Of a stretch of DNA of 64,000 bases, positions 1 to 7,745 are shown in pieces (the first letter of the stretch is position 1; every line of letters begins with the position of its first letter). The stretch is from Bin80 sp965209015 (lineage in GTDB: Bacteria; Bacteroidota; Rhodothermia; Rhodothermales; Bin80), in the NCBI GenBank assembly GCA_965209015.1, contig OZ242367.1:1-64000 (forward strand), read 5' to 3'. A program made the translations under genes and the position numbers. Under the pieces are notes generated by a model, which ran no database searches, had not been told where the DNA came from, and was given only the letters and a program-made list of their open reading frames with translations.

Positions 1-584
1 CCGCAGAAATCCGCGACCTTCTGTGACTCCGTGGCTTCCGCATATAGATACCCAGATGCCCCCAGTACGGCCACAAACAGTTCCACCTCCCGAACCCCAC
101 CATCTGGATCCGTAATGGAGGGGGTCTTCCCCGAGTAATCCACAAATAATCGCTCGCCTGCTTTGTGCGTTAGGCGCATCACAGGATCTACCTGCGTGGA
201 GCGCCAGTTACGATATAACTCTGCAAACCGACTATACTGATAGCCCGTTGGATGCTCCTCAATGTACTCCGTCCACACTTGATGAAGGGGGAGTGATCGG
301 TGTTGTGCCAATTCTCTCCGAACTTCAACCCAGTTCGGGACCGGACGCGCTACCGACGCATCTCCTGTCGTTGGAGGGTAGAGCATTGCCTCCAACTTTG
401 CATCGGTTATGTCCGCAGGTAATGGCCACGTCAACTGCGCACGCTTTGCACGCTCAAGAAGACGCGCTACCGAAGCACGACTGATCCCTACACACCGAGC
501 AATCCCTCGGTTGGACAGCTTGTCCACAAAATGAAGGGCCAAAATACGTTTGATCTCTCTCATCTTAATTCGTTTCGTAGGCAT
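1..584 (-). CDS. istA: IS21-family transposase IstA, N-terminal part (runs off window)
   Basis: Reading from ATG at 584 to the window edge the frame stays open for about 194 codons. The N-terminus holds a helix-turn-helix (LSNRGIARCVGISRASV), typical for the DNA-binding part of IstA. Further on come a GYQYSRFAELYRNW stretch and LFVDYSGKT, the IstA signature carrying the first acidic residue of the DDE catalytic core. The product would be the DNA-cutting and joining enzyme of an IS21 element; the ATPase partner IstB and the rest of the catalytic domain lie outside the window. A short hairpin (587-625) sits just upstream of the start. Family assignment is from motif recognition only. Confidence 0.85.
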   Translation of the reverse strand, partial: MPTKRIKMREIKRILALHFVDKLSNRGIARCVGISRASVARLLERAKRAQLTWPLPADITDAKLEAMLYPPTTGDASVARPVPNWVEVRRELAQHRSLPLHQVWTEYIEEHPTGYQYSRFAELYRNWRSTQVDPVMRLTHKAGERLFVDYSGKTPSITDPDGGVREVELFVAVLGASGYLYAEATESQKVADFC

Positions 585-586
585 AG

Positions 587-625
587 GTATTCCTCGCAAT
601 TTGTGAAATGAAATGCGAAGAATAC
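587..625. repeat. Inverted repeat upstream of istA
   Basis: GTATTCCTCGCAATTT at 587-602 is nearly complementary to AAATGCGAAGAATAC at 611-625 (one mismatch and one bulged base, loop of about 8). It lies directly before the istA start codon, so it could be an operator or affect translation of the transposase mRNA. No function is shown by the sequence itself. Confidence 0.4.
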
Positions 626-698
626 GAAGATGAGAGAGTTTTGAATAATACGACGCGTATATCCCCAAGCTATGAACTCAAAAGGTCCAATCCAATGA

Positions 699-730
699 CG
701 GAATGGGTGGCTCACTTACGTCGTAATACT
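699..730 (+). repeat. Dispersed ~32-bp repeat, copy A (possible IS21-like end)
   Basis: CGGAATGGGTGGCTCACTTA followed by CGTCGTAATACT matches copy B at 4067-4098 at all but about five to six positions. Copy A lies about 115 bp upstream of the istA start, where an IS21 terminus is expected, so the repeat may be a transposase-binding end sequence. That interpretation is inference. Confidence 0.45.
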
Positions 731-996
731 CAATCTCCCGCAGATTCAGATGCAGCCAGAAGGTTACTCCACCATTGAAGGTGGCATAGGTGCGTCTGGA
801 AGGGAGCAGAGTCTGCCCAAAATGGTGCTCCATACACGAAATTTGCCTGGATCAAATGATGGAGGAGCACATCCGAGCAACGGGGCGGGACTCAGACAGC
901 GAAACTTACTAAAGCACGAAAATACGTTAGCTGATATTCATATTATCAGTAAAAATGTCGTCTCTTCAGCCATTATTGTGAGCAGATGCTTTTTCA

Positions 997-1386
997 TCAT
1001 CTGTGACTTAGGTCAAGTCCACCCAAATGAAAGTAAATTGCATCAATGAATCGGTCTTTGTTTCGGAATCCGCATGCGCGGACTTTGATTGTCTTGATCC
1101 GACTGTTAACGCTTTCCGCCGGGCCATTACTGACCTTCAGAATGATGGCATTGAGGATGCCCCACAAGTGATTCTTGATGGTTTTGGCTGCCTCCTTGAC
1201 GGGTTCAAGCCGACAACGCATGGCCCAACTCAGCCACCGATTCCAGCCCTTGAGTGCCCAGCCTCGCCGCACATAATGCCATAGATTCCGAGCCATTTCC
1301 TTGATGGCCCAGGCCCGGGCGGTCTTCAGGGTACTGGTGCGCAGGGCATGAATTGCTACCGAATGTGGTTGATAACATCTTCCTTG
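997..1386 (-). pseudogene. ISL3-family transposase, C-terminal remnant
   Basis: The frame carries LKTARAWAIKE, then W-rich sequence, LEPVKEAAKTIKNHLWGIL, AESVNSRIKTIK and CGFRNKDRF, ending in AIYFHLGGLDL. This is the characteristic C-terminal third of ISL3-family DDE transposases. The reading frame continues upstream of the first in-frame ATG (1296) to about 1380, so the element is a 5'-truncated relic, not a small gene. It abuts the 3' end of the HEPN-motif gene, suggesting the junction marks an old insertion or deletion endpoint. The relic cannot encode an active transposase because the N-terminal zinc finger and most of the catalytic domain are missing. Confidence 0.75.
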
Positions 1387-2172
1387 TTACGCGATTAGGA
1401 AAGCACGTTGGCGAGAGCGTGCTGACGTGATTGAAATCTCCAATAAATAAGCAACTGCTAATGCCGAATATCCAGATTTGAACATGCTATCACAAAGTTC
1501 TACCCCGACTGCTGAGAGACGCCCATTCGCGTGTTTGAGTAACCATGGTGAGTGTAGTCTATCTGAAAATTTCTCTCGCATTTCTTCTATCTCTCGATTG
1601 ATTTGATCATTTTCTATTTTGCGTCTATTGTAAAGACGCGTGATTTTTTTGTCCAATCGTTTGAGTTCAGATGTAAGAATAGATTCAGGAGTTTCAAAAT
1701 CAATTGTTTCAAGCCCTATAACATTTGTCCATCCAGAAGTTTGGCTTACACGCTCGTATATATAATTAATTATTTCCTTTAGTTGACGAATTGCTGCATA
1801 ATTATATTCCTTCACGTTATCCATGACAGGGCTATAGTAAAGGTTGCTAAGATCGCTGTTCATTTTGTGGAACTCGTGCGCAAGATCGTTCCGATAGTCC
1901 TTTAACCTCTTTATTTTCTTGGCTTTATCCTGGGGTATCACACCTTCATCAACCAACATGTTCAATGCTTTTTTTAATCCAATGTCAGATCGGCGAGTAT
2001 TTGATTTAACTGTATCAACAATCTTTTGTATCAAAATCTCAGTGTAGTAGATTACCAGGATAGATTGAATAGCACGAAACTTGATAATATTTCTCTCTAA
2101 TGCCCTGACATAGCCCCGCCAAGGAGTCTTATATCTGGTGTGGTGAGCATGCTCGGGCAGATCTATACTCAT
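1387..2172 (-). CDS. HEPN-motif protein of unknown function
   Basis: 261 residues, low-GC compared with its neighbours. The visible feature is KDYRNDLAHEF at residues 92-101: R94-x4-H99 within a helical context, matching the Rx4-6H active-site motif of HEPN-domain RNases found in toxins and abortive-infection proteins. Residues 165-210 are predicted to be charged and helical (ELKRLDKKITRLYNRRKIEN), possibly a coiled coil; the last 50 residues look like a small helical, possibly DNA-binding domain. No antitoxin gene is adjacent. Its 3' end touches an ISL3 relic, so the true C-terminus may have been cut. It could be a stand-alone defence or toxin gene; this is inference from one motif and from lying between transposons. 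Confidence 0.5.
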   Translation of the reverse strand: MSIDLPEHAHHTRYKTPWRGYVRALERNIIKFRAIQSILVIYYTEILIQKIVDTVKSNTRRSDIGLKKALNMLVDEGVIPQDKAKKIKRLKDYRNDLAHEFHKMNSDLSNLYYSPVMDNVKEYNYAAIRQLKEIINYIYERVSQTSGWTNVIGLETIDFETPESILTSELKRLDKKITRLYNRRKIENDQINREIEEMREKFSDRLHSPWLLKHANGRLSAVGVELCDSMFKSGYSALAVAYLLEISITSARSRQRAFLIA

Positions 2173-2416
2173 TCAAAGCAGTTCTTTCAGCCTTGATTTT
2201 CGTTAACTTTGGGGTCAGCGTCCAAGTTGATCAAATCTACATACATATTTAGGTTGAACATCTTTTCAGGGAAGTTTAATGGCATCTGATACCGTGTATT
2301 TGGTAAATCTCATGAAAAGCAATAGGTTTCAATAAGGGCATTTATTGTAACCCTGATTCGTGGACCGGTTGGTTGTACCAATTTTTCAAACGCAACATCA
2401 ATTTTACACAAAAAAC
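2173..2416. other. A/T-rich upstream region of the HEPN gene
   Basis: Non-coding as far as can be seen. It must hold the promoter of the minus-strand HEPN gene, but no clear promoter elements could be picked out. It ends at the left inverted repeat of the insertion sequence. Confidence 0.4.
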
Positions 2417-4001
2417 AGAGTCTCTTTCAAAATTTCTCAATTGGATGATTTTTTGAGAGATTTTGCTGATTGACGGATCTGGGAACTGCGAATGTTAGGG
2501 GGCTGATCTGCTCTGGGAGGTATCGTTTTTTTGGTCATAAACGAAGGGGCAGGGATCTCCGAATTTTGTATTTTTAGGAGTATTGCAAATCCAACAAACC
2601 CCGGAGAATCCCATGTCCCTTACCAAGAAGATACGCGGTTTTTATATTTCCTGCCAACAGGAGTTGTTTCCATGTGTGGAGCAGAACTATGGAGCGTTGC
2701 CCAAACGATTGAGGAAGTTGTTGTTGTTATTTGAGTTGGTCTGTGTGGAGGATCATCTGCCTCGTCCCCGGCTTCGTTCGGTGGGACGCCCGCGTGCGCA
2801 CCGGGTCTGTCTTGCGCGATCGTTTTTGGCCAAGATGGCGTTAACTATTCCGACGACCTCCGGATTGCGGGAGCGGCTTCTATCAGATGTTTTGCTTCGG
2901 TCCCTCTGTGGTTGGTCCCGCTCGTGTGATGTGCCGAGTGCGCCCACGTTTTCTCGTGCGTTTCAGGAGTTTGCGGCGGCGAAGTTACCGACTCGGATCC
3001 ATGAAGCCTTGATCAAACAGGGGTACGCGGGGGAGTTAGTGGGGCATATTTCACGGGATTCAACGGCGATTCAAGCGCGGGAGCGTCCGGCTCCAAAGGC
3101 GGATACATCAAAGCCCGTGAAGCAACGCAAGCGGGGGCGTCCGAAGAAGGGGGAGGCCCGTCCCAAGGTGCCTCGTCGCCTGGAGCAGCAGTTGAAGATG
3201 GAGTTAGGCGAGATGCTGGACGCGTTACCAAAGGATTGTACGGTGGGATGTAAGCGGAACGCGAAGGGACATACGCAACGATGGACGGGCTATAAGCTAC
3301 ACATGGATACGGCGGACGGAGGGGTTCCGATCAGCTGTTTGGTGACCTCTGCCTCATTGCATGATAGTCAGGCCGCGCTTCCCTTGGCGCACTTGACGCA
3401 GCAGCGGGTGGACAACTGTTACGATCTTATGGACAGCACCTATGACGCGAAGGAGATTGTTGCACATCGGAGCGCCTCGGGGCGTGTACCGATCATTGAT
3501 CCGAATCCACGCAAGAAAAAAGCGGCGGATCGTCGCGAGCAAAAGGCGCAACGGACGGCCGGATTTATTCCTGCGGAGCGGGTTCGCTATCGGGAACGTT
3601 CAACCGTAGAGCGGGCCTTTGGGCGACTCAAAGATGAGTTCGGTGGACGCAATATCCGAGTCCGTGGGCACGAGAAAGTCCTCTGTCATTTGATGTTCAG
3701 CGTGGTGGTACTCACGGTGGACCAAATGCTGCGGATGGTCCAGTAAACCGGCCATCCACCCCCTGCATAACAGAATTTGGGCGCTTCAAACCACAGAAGC
3801 CGTGGGAAGGGTGTGTGAAATCTACACGGATCGTGGACGAAATTCACCAAACAGAGACCTCCGTGCAGGCAAAACACTGGTTGAATCCAAAAAACACCGA
3901 ACTCCCGCCGATGATTCGCGTAGTCCGACCAGATTGAACCAGTTTAAGCCGCAATTCAGCCGGGACAACAGGAGAAAATAAAGAGTTTTGAAAGAGGCTC
4001 T
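2417..4001 (+). mobile_element. DDE insertion sequence with terminal inverted repeats (IS4/IS5/IS1182-like)
   Basis: The left end AGAGTCTCTTTCAAAA (2417-2432) is inverted at the right end, TTTTGAAAGAGGCTCT (3986-4001), with a single mismatch over 16 bp. The 1585-bp element between them carries one transposase gene (2613-3746). About 255 bp of non-coding sequence lie between the gene and the right end. No convincing target duplication was seen in the bases flanking the two ends. The ORF is intact, so the element may still be mobile. Confidence 0.75.
2613..3746 (+). CDS. DDE transposase of the 2417-4001 insertion sequence
   Basis: 377 residues from the ATG at 2613, chosen over an upstream TTG because GGAG lies about 8 bases before it. 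The product should cut and join the element's own ends. Catalytic acidic residues are visible in order: ISRDSTAI (first D), YDLMDSTYDAKEI (second D) and ERSTVERAFGRLKDEFGGR (the E in the conserved C-terminal helix). A basic, KRGRPKKGEARPK linker follows the first D. The length and DDE spacing are typical for DDE_Tnp_1 transposases of the IS4/IS5/IS1182 group; the exact family cannot be fixed by eye. No frameshift or stop interrupts it. Confidence 0.85.
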   Translation: MSLTKKIRGFYISCQQELFPCVEQNYGALPKRLRKLLLLFELVCVEDHLPRPRLRSVGRPRAHRVCLARSFLAKMALTIPTTSGLRERLLSDVLLRSLCGWSRSCDVPSAPTFSRAFQEFAAAKLPTRIHEALIKQGYAGELVGHISRDSTAIQARERPAPKADTSKPVKQRKRGRPKKGEARPKVPRRLEQQLKMELGEMLDALPKDCTVGCKRNAKGHTQRWTGYKLHMDTADGGVPISCLVTSASLHDSQAALPLAHLTQQRVDNCYDLMDSTYDAKEIVAHRSASGRVPIIDPNPRKKKAADRREQKAQRTAGFIPAERVRYRERSTVERAFGRLKDEFGGRNIRVRGHEKVLCHLMFSVVVLTVDQMLRMVQ

Positions 4002-4066
4002 AATGTCTGGGTTTACAGAACGTCAAGCGAAACATAAATCATCTGAGCAAAACGGGGACTATAGTT

Positions 4067-4098
4067 CGGAATCGGTGACTCACTCACGTCGGAATTCT
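4067..4098 (+). repeat. Dispersed ~32-bp repeat, copy B
   Basis: CGGAATCGGTGACTCACTCA followed by CGTCGGAATTCT resembles copy A at 699-730 in the same orientation. Sequence outside the repeat is not similar. It may be a solo end left by a deleted copy of the IS21-like element. Confidence 0.45.
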
Positions 4099-4301
4099 TA
4101 GGCTCAAGAGAACTAAGGAGATCGCATTGAAATTGATGACACCTCATTCTCATGGAATTATATAGAGCAGGTATTAGGGGATCCTAATTAAGTGATTGAA
4201 GGTATAAGTTCTGGTGTATAACTTCGGCATGCGTCAAGGATGTCCAAACGTTCATTGTTGATTTTATGCAAATCTCAGGGTTGTACCTTTGCGTATGAGC
4301 C

Positions 4302-4319
4302 CCTCCTATCACTTGGAGG
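4302..4319 (+). promoter_or_regulatory. Shine-Dalgarno with complementary upstream CCTCC
   Basis: A perfect GGAGG (4315-4319) lies 6 bases before the ATG at 4326. CCTCC at 4302-4306 can pair with it across an 8-base loop, which would hide the ribosome site. The SD is what makes the small downstream ORF credible; a regulatory role for the hairpin is inference. Confidence 0.45.
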
Positions 4320-4325
4320 CTAATC

Positions 4326-4538
4326 ATGAACAATCAAAAACAACAACACAAAAAACTTGAAAAGAGTGAAGAGAATTTTGATATGAGCTTCAAAGAATAT
4401 GCTCAAAAAATGGAGCATAAACTGAAGTTCATGGGTATTGAACTTCCTCGGCGTGGACCTCGGCTTTCGGCTCCAGGACACACGAGAGATACGATCTACA
4501 CAGATTCTTCTTCCTCCTTGTTGCAAAAAGGCAGGTAG
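4326..4538 (+). CDS. Small basic protein, unknown
   Basis: 70 residues, preceded by a perfect GGAGG at ideal spacing. The protein is rich in Lys, Gln and Glu at the N-terminus (NNQKQQHKKLEKSEEN) and has a Pro/Arg/Ser-rich C-terminal half. No signal peptide, membrane segment or known motif is seen. It lies alone between the insertion sequence and the convergent end of the type I restriction operon. I do not recognise the family; the strong ribosome site is the only support that it is expressed. Confidence 0.45.
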   Translation: MNNQKQQHKKLEKSEENFDMSFKEYAQKMEHKLKFMGIELPRRGPRLSAPGHTRDTIYTDSSSSLLQKGR

Positions 4539-5031
4539 ACTATCGTCCAGCATTCATTTCCTGCCGTCATAGCTCAGGCACTATCGTAGTTCATAGTGGC
4601 AGTATTAGCGATAGATCCGTATATTGAACTTACGCCTTGAGAAGACCAATTGATGGCATCACCATATCATGCTGACTGATAGCAGGTGACCTATTGGGAG
4701 CGTTAACCCCATGACATCAACCTGATACAGGACAGATGCTCCGACAATCCTGAACTTACTGCTTTTACTTTCACTCCGGTTCTACCACAATTTGTGTGGA
4801 ATGAGTATATTTCGGCGAACTAAACCTACTCCATTTCATGTCAAATTGTAGTAGAACCTTTGTAGCTTTTCCACTGACTAACTCTACGATATATTACTCC
4901 GTTCCGACCGAGTACATTTAAGTTCCTTTCCACTTATCATCCTGTCCTGACAGATCTGGAATCTCTTCCGCGAATCCGCCCTGTATCGTTTTCCAAAACA
5001 ATCCCTCAGAGTCAGAAGAATTATTCTAACA
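4539..5031. other. Gene-free stretch downstream of hsdM
   Basis: No coding region found. It contains an imperfect long inverted repeat (4778-4858). Otherwise it appears to be non-coding spacer between the small gene and the convergent hsdM stop. Confidence 0.4.
4778..4858. repeat. Inverted repeat, 17-bp arms
   Basis: GGTTCTACCACAATTTG (4778-4794) and CAAATTGTAGTAGAACC (4842-4858) are complementary except at one position. The inner flanks TGGAATGAGTA and TACTCCATTTCA extend the pairing imperfectly, leaving a short loop. It could be a degenerate MITE or a transcription-ending hairpin beyond hsdM. Confidence 0.55.
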
Positions 5032-6657
5032 TCAATCAGACGTTGGTAAAGGGGGTAACCCAAGTTCCCTTAGGAATGTATTGTGCTTCGCTGTTAATTC
5101 CTGAATCTGCCTCTCAGTTTCAATTAGTTCCTGATTTGTGGCTGAAAGGTCAATCTGTACTTCTGGCTTGGCGGTGCTAATATAACGGGTGATGTTCAGA
5201 TTGTAGTCATTGGACTTGATCTCGTTCATCTCCACACGGCGGGCATATCTCTCCACACTTTCTGGACGTTCGCAGTAGGTGTTCACGATGTTATTGATGT
5301 GTTCGTCGGAGAGTTGATTTTGCCGCTTGCCTTTCTCAAAATGTTCGGATGCGTTGATAAATAGAACGTCGTCTGGTTTCTTGCATTTTTTCAAAACGAG
5401 GATGCAGACCGGAATACCCGTTGAGTAGAAGAGGTTCGACGGAAGGCCGATGATGGTATCAATGTTCCCGTCATCAATAAGTTTGCGGCGGATCTTCGCC
5501 TCGGCACCGCCACGAAATAAGACGCCATGAGGCAGAATGATTGCCATTACGCCATCGTCTTTGAGGTAGTGGAATCCGTGTAGCAGGAATGAAAAATCTG
5601 CCGCCGATTTTGGTGACAATCCATAATTCTTGAAGCGTATATCCTCAGCCATTGACTCGCTCGGATTCCAACGGTAGCTGAATGGCGGATTGGCGACTAC
5701 AGCATCAAAGTAGGGCTTTTTTGCAGGGTTTGTCTCACGGAGCATTTGCCAATCGTTCCTCAGCGTATCACCATGGTAAATTTCAAACTCCGTATCCTTC
5801 ACGCCGTGCAGTAGCATGTTCATGCGGGCTAAGTTATAGGTGGTAATATTTTTTTCCTGCCCGTAGATTTTTCCGATACCATTACGGCCCATTTCCTTAC
5901 GAATATTCAGCAGTAATGAGCCCGAACCGCAGGCGAAATCCAACACGTTGGCGAGGTGGGTACGGGTGCCCGTCTTTGGTTCTTGACTGTCAAGCGAAAC
6001 AATTGAAGAGAGAATGTGAGATATTTGCTGGGGTGTGTAGAACTCGCCAGCTTTCCTGCCAGAGCCTGCCGCAAATTGGCCGATCAGGTACTCGTAGGCA
6101 TCTCCAAGTGTGTCACTATCTGTGGAGGAATCCGCAAGCCCCATGACAATCTTGGTAATAATTCTGCACAGCCTCTCATTCCGATCTGGATAAGATTTAC
6201 CAAGCTTATCAGAGCCTAGATTGATCTCTGAAAAAAGACCTGAGAACGTACTCTGGAATGACTCATTCTCAATGTACTTGAAGGCAGACTGGAGAGTACT
6301 GAGCAGTTCATCATCCTGCGTACGCGCCATTTCGGCAATATTGGCCCAAAGGTAGTTGGGACGAATGACGTAGTGAGACTTGCGCCTCATCTGCTTCTCA
6401 AAATCCGACACATATTCTGAATTCTGCTTGTACCAAACTGATAAAGGAGAGCAGCCTTGATTGGTGACTGTTTCAGGATCGGGATAGTCAGGTCCCAGTT
6501 CTTTCTCCGCTGCCCGCTCATAGTTGTCAGACAGGTAGCGAAGAAACAGGAATGAGAGCATATAGTCTCGGAAGTCATCTGCATTCATTGCTCCACGGAG
6601 TTCCTCTGCGATAGACCAGAGAGCCTTGCCAAGTTTTATCTGATTGTTCTCTGTCAT
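5032..6657 (-). CDS. hsdM: Type I restriction-modification system, DNA methyltransferase subunit HsdM
   Basis: 541 residues, usual length for HsdM. Transfers a methyl group from S-adenosylmethionine to adenine in the target chosen by HsdS, and forms part of the R2M2S restriction complex. The N-terminal HsdM_N helical domain covers roughly residues 1-150, followed by AGEFYTP (about 203-209), the SAM-binding motif I DFACGSGS (240-247) and the catalytic NPPF (323-326). The C-terminus is helical. It is the last gene of a four-gene minus-strand operon, starting 3 bases after the ATPase gene stop. Confidence 0.95.
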   Translation of the reverse strand: MTENNQIKLGKALWSIAEELRGAMNADDFRDYMLSFLFLRYLSDNYERAAEKELGPDYPDPETVTNQGCSPLSVWYKQNSEYVSDFEKQMRRKSHYVIRPNYLWANIAEMARTQDDELLSTLQSAFKYIENESFQSTFSGLFSEINLGSDKLGKSYPDRNERLCRIITKIVMGLADSSTDSDTLGDAYEYLIGQFAAGSGRKAGEFYTPQQISHILSSIVSLDSQEPKTGTRTHLANVLDFACGSGSLLLNIRKEMGRNGIGKIYGQEKNITTYNLARMNMLLHGVKDTEFEIYHGDTLRNDWQMLRETNPAKKPYFDAVVANPPFSYRWNPSESMAEDIRFKNYGLSPKSAADFSFLLHGFHYLKDDGVMAIILPHGVLFRGGAEAKIRRKLIDDGNIDTIIGLPSNLFYSTGIPVCILVLKKCKKPDDVLFINASEHFEKGKRQNQLSDEHINNIVNTYCERPESVERYARRVEMNEIKSNDYNLNITRYISTAKPEVQIDLSATNQELIETERQIQELTAKHNTFLRELGLPPLPTSD

Positions 6658-6660
6658 GGC

Positions 6661-7740
6661 TTAGCTATCATGGGTAACAAATCTGTATTGGGCAATCAGC
6701 TTATCAAGAATCTGGTTAAAAAGTTCAAGACTATCTGGTATGAGAAGATCAGATTCGTAATAGTAGACCTTTTTGTGCGCAAGTGTATTGACGATTCGGG
6801 CAACTTCATCTGAATCCTCAAAACCAATGCGTTCAAGCGCGTAACTTAATCTACCGACACCCAAGAATGACGATACGCTCTCCAGAACTTGTCTAAGAAG
6901 AGCAAGATGATATGCGCGAACATTATTCTCGCGTCGGGTTTCCTTCAACAACTGAAGGACTCGGAGGTGATAGAGGAAGACATCACTCTTGTGAGACTCC
7001 AAGGAGACATCTCCGTGTTTACCGCTCAGGATACTCGCCTTCGTATCATGACGGTATTTGTCACTCTTTTCTCCTTTCATCAACCAATCGGACAGGATGG
7101 AAAATAGTCCTACATGATGAGTAGCAATGATGATTTTCCGTTCCCCGAAATGGGATTCAATAAGATCATACAACGTTGACGCGGTCACGAAGATATTATG
7201 GTCATCAAGGCTCGTTACTGGATCATCAACGAATATATGACGTGTCTGTATTTCTGCCCAACCTTCCACTTCCATCATTGCTAAAAAGAAGCACCAGATG
7301 AAAATTCGCTCCTCCCCGCGGGAGATCTTCATTGGAGAGACATCACCGGGTTGCATCCCCGCTGGAAAAAATGAAATAGACTCAATTCCCATCTCAATAT
7401 TCTGGTGCATGACGAAACGAAAGTCAAAGTTCACTCTATACGGTTTCAGCTTCGCGCGGATGTATACTTCATTAAGCCCGGCATGAAGCCTGCTGAGACT
7501 ACTATGGTGAATGGTAAGTCGTATATTGGCTTCGTCGTTCTCAATATCGTTGTTCCAGACGAATAGGTCTTCGCCGTATGCATTGTAATAGATTCCTGTA
7601 TGCGTTCCGTCTTCTTCTTTGGTGGCATTCTTATATGCGACTGACAGTCGCGTTTTTCCAACCGAATTGAAAGCATAAAGCAAGTGAACGGCGGTAGCGT
7701 CATCACGCAGTGCCAAGGCAATATCTTTTATACTCTTCAT
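6661..7740 (-). CDS. Compact ABC-type ATPase inside the type I restriction operon (RloA/PrrC-like ATPase)
   Basis: 359 residues. All ATP-binding signatures of an SMC/ABC-like ATPase are visible: Walker A AFNSVGKT (23-30, Ala replacing the first Gly), signature-like ISRGEE (139-144), Walker B with HIFVDD (168-173), D-loop SLDD (177-180) and an H-loop ATHH (206-209). There is no long coiled coil between the halves. Its C-terminal 130 residues carry no nuclease motif I can recognise. Spaced 5 bases from hsdS and 3 from hsdM, it must be co-transcribed with them. Extra ATPases in hsd operons are known (RloA in Campylobacter) and PrrC/RloC anticodon nucleases also use such ATPases; assignment to one of these is inference. 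Confidence 0.7.
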   Translation of the reverse strand: MKSIKDIALALRDDATAVHLLYAFNSVGKTRLSVAYKNATKEEDGTHTGIYYNAYGEDLFVWNNDIENDEANIRLTIHHSSLSRLHAGLNEVYIRAKLKPYRVNFDFRFVMHQNIEMGIESISFFPAGMQPGDVSPMKISRGEERIFIWCFFLAMMEVEGWAEIQTRHIFVDDPVTSLDDHNIFVTASTLYDLIESHFGERKIIIATHHVGLFSILSDWLMKGEKSDKYRHDTKASILSGKHGDVSLESHKSDVFLYHLRVLQLLKETRRENNVRAYHLALLRQVLESVSSFLGVGRLSYALERIGFEDSDEVARIVNTLAHKKVYYYESDLLIPDSLELFNQILDKLIAQYRFVTHDS

Positions 7741-7745
7741 ACCAT

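Larger units (their letters stand above)
585..996. other. Gene-free stretch between IS remnants
   Basis: No credible coding region. It contains the istA upstream hairpin (587-625) and, at 699-730, one copy of a roughly 32-bp sequence that recurs at 4067-4098. The stretch probably represents the terminal sequence of the IS21-like element followed by scrambled DNA between it and the ISL3 remnant. Confidence 0.5.
4002..4325. other. Intergenic stretch after the insertion sequence
   Basis: No gene visible. It holds copy B of the dispersed 32-bp repeat (4067-4098) and ends in the leader of the small gene at 4326, including an anti-Shine-Dalgarno/Shine-Dalgarno pair at 4302-4319. Confidence 0.45.

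Noticed and set aside
750..1049. 99-residue plus-strand ORF
   Set aside because: Overlaps the ISL3 relic on the other strand and has no coding signature.
2531..2734. 67-residue plus-strand ORF in front of the transposase
   Set aside because: Overlaps the real transposase frame and has no ribosome site; the transposase motifs lie in the other frame.
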